From Ktedonobacterales bacterium (GTDB lineage: Bacteria > Chloroflexota > Ktedonobacteria > Ktedonobacterales > JADMIN01), in the NCBI GenBank assembly GCA_025928125.1, contig JAICKD010000246.1, positions 1 to 5,864 on the forward strand: a DNA stretch of 5,864 bases, written 5' to 3'. Of this stretch, positions 5,137 through 5,864 are shown piece by piece; the stretch's first letter is position 1; each line of letters begins with the position of its first letter. The position numbers were made by a program, and so were the translations under genes. The notes under the pieces were generated by a model. The model was not told the DNA's origin, ran no database searches, and was given only the letters and a program-made list of their open reading frames with translations.

Positions 5137-5166
5137 ATTGTACCCGATGGCAGGAAGCAGGCACAA
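5137..5166 (-). promoter_or_regulatory. Candidate parAB promoter
   Basis: On the minus strand, TTGTGC (5166-5161) and TACAAT (5142-5137, five of six consensus bases) are separated by 18 bases. The surrounding words TTGTGCC, GCCATC and GGTACAATG recur in the same order upstream of the CBS gene. Confidence 0.45.
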
Positions 5167-5256
5167 GAATATAGCCGGGATGTCTGCCTGTTTGGGCTAC
5201 GGGTCCCGTCAAGTTGTGGGGGTCTATGGGGGCAGATGTCCGTGTCGTCGGGCAGC

Positions 5257-5736
5257 TTACTGGTGCTGGGTGACCTCTGGGCGCGGGTCAAGCTCGCGCT
5301 CGAAGTGGCTGCCGTCAGCGCCGCAGCTCTCGCAGACGGTGGGCATGCGCCCGTGCTGGATGGCGCCGCAGACGCCACAGGCCCAGCGGCTGGCCATCAT
5401 GCGCACGATGTCGGCGCGGCTGACGATGCCGACCACCCTATCTTCCCGCACAACCGGCACGCGCTTGTAACGATTGCTGGTGAGAATCTGCGCGACCTCG
5501 TCCACGGGCGTTGTCTCTTGCGCCGTGACGACGCGGCTGCTCATAATGTCGGCGGCGGTTGCGCCACGCTTGCTGATGAGGTCGGCCTCGGTCACTAATC
5601 CGAGCAGATGGCTCGCTTCGTCAACCACCGGGACGCCGCTGATACGGTAGTCCGCGAGCAGGTCCGCTATCTCCTGGACGGCTGTAGATGGGGAAATGCT
5701 GATCACCTGGCTAGTCATGATGTCGCGCGCGAGCAT
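5257..5736 (-). CDS. CBS-pair protein with C-terminal rubredoxin-like zinc ribbon
   Basis: The 159-residue protein has two CBS domains (about 5-55 and 60-115), recognisable by SGVPVVDE (33-40) with GLVTEADL (46-53), and RVPVVRED (92-99) with GIVSRADIVRM (103-113). These form a Bateman module that usually senses adenine nucleotides or SAM. The C terminus WACGVCGAIQHGRMPTVCES (118-137) followed by CGAD carries four cysteines (120, 123, 135, 138) in the C-x2-C...C-x2-C layout of rubredoxin or rubrerythrin-type ribbons, able to hold Fe or Zn. The same architecture is known from archaea (Thermoplasma TA0289 family), so the fusion is real rather than an error. The ATG at 5736-5734 has a full AAGGAGG (5749-5743) 6 bases upstream. 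It lies 274 bases upstream of parA on the same strand. Domains are clear; the physiological role, perhaps redox or energy sensing, is inference. Confidence 0.9.
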   Translation of the reverse strand: MLARDIMTSQVISISPSTAVQEIADLLADYRISGVPVVDEASHLLGLVTEADLISKRGATAADIMSSRVVTAQETTPVDEVAQILTSNRYKRVPVVREDRVVGIVSRADIVRMMASRWACGVCGAIQHGRMPTVCESCGADGSHFERELDPRPEVTQHQ

Positions 5737-5778
5737 AGCAAGCCTCCTTCAAAGTGAGGAGATACAGCGCTATCGCCG

Positions 5779-5809
5779 TTGACAGCGCCAATAGCGGGCA
5801 TTGTACCAT
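5779..5809 (+). promoter_or_regulatory. Weak candidate rightward promoter
   Basis: A perfect TTGACA (5779-5784) is followed after 19 bases by TACCAT (5804-5809, four of six). It would serve the gene starting at 5861. It overlaps the leftward CBS promoter, so the two would compete for polymerase. Confidence 0.25.
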
Positions 5810-5824
5810 ATGATGGCGGCACAA
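5800..5824 (-). promoter_or_regulatory. Candidate promoter of the CBS-zinc ribbon gene
   Basis: Read leftwards, TATGGTACAAT (5810-5800) is a good extended -10: TG at 5808-5807, one base, then TACAAT. Transcription would begin near 5793, giving a leader of about 57 bases before the ATG at 5736. The block TTGTGCC (5824-5818) and GCCATC (5817-5812) upstream is shared with the parA promoter, but here TTGTGC is only 13 bases from TACAAT, too close to serve as a -35, so it may be a regulator site. Confidence 0.5.
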
Positions 5825-5860
5825 CTCATGCCATGCTGTTTCCTGTGCAAGAAGGACACC

Positions 5861-5864
5861 ATGA
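5861..5864 (+). CDS. Probable start codon of a gene running off the right edge
   Basis: ATG at 5861-5863 is preceded by GAAGGA (5851-5856) 4 bases upstream, a plausible ribosome site, in a position divergent from the CBS gene. Only four bases of the frame are inside the window, so nothing can be said about the product, and the call rests on the ribosome site alone. Confidence 0.3.

Noticed and set aside
4983..5378. Long N-terminal extension of ParA from upstream ATGs
   Set aside because: The extension overlaps the CBS gene in another frame, has no similarity to ParA family proteins, and the GTG at 4982 fits both family length and ribosome site.

Overview
The window comes from a bacterial chromosome of high G+C content with densely packed genes. 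It looks like ordinary housekeeping sequence with two unusually structured intergenic stretches. The mix of genes (a Soj-type parAB pair, a CBS-pair protein ending in a zinc ribbon, a membrane-anchored methyltransferase, a ClbS/DinB-like helical bundle) would suit Chloroflexota or a similar soil or thermal-habitat lineage. That placement is inference from family memory, and no rRNA or other marker in the window settles it.

Layout. Positions 431 to 1 (minus strand) hold the start of a ClbS/DfsB-like four-helix bundle gene that runs off the left edge. Positions 432-697 are a divergent intergenic region with a series of perfect short hairpins. From 698 to 2806 (plus strand) lies a three-gene run that reads as an operon: low-specificity L-threonine aldolase, a 59-residue protein resembling the N-terminal part of HigA-type antitoxins, starting one base after the aldolase stop, and a class I SAM methyltransferase with two N-terminal membrane helices. 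Positions 2807-3118 are a convergent, GC-rich intergenic region full of inverted repeats, with terminator-like structures between the operon and parB. Positions 4982 to 3119 (minus strand) are parA-parB with an 8-base overlap; ParB carries a striking acidic tail. Positions 4983-5256 are the parA leader, with three tandem inverted repeats. Positions 5736 to 5257 (minus strand) are a CBS-CBS-zinc-ribbon gene. The right end (5737-5860) is a divergent promoter region, followed by a probable start codon of a plus-strand gene at 5861.

How the parts relate. ParA and ParB form the chromosome segregation pair: the ParA ATPase is stimulated by the N terminus of ParB, and ParB is a CTP-dependent clamp loaded at parS. 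No parS is visible here. The CBS gene lies directly upstream on the same strand, and both it and parA are preceded by candidate promoters sharing the same ordered words (TTGTGCC, GCCATC, GGTACAATG), which suggests common control. The aldolase operon has no obvious functional link to parAB; the two transcription units converge on the 2807-3118 repeat region.

The strongest unexplained signal is a set of hairpins, unrelated in stem sequence but all with a central T-N-N-A, found in both the aldolase leader and the convergent intergenic region. One pair of copies shows a compensatory base-pair swap. No complete new multi-gene system is evident.
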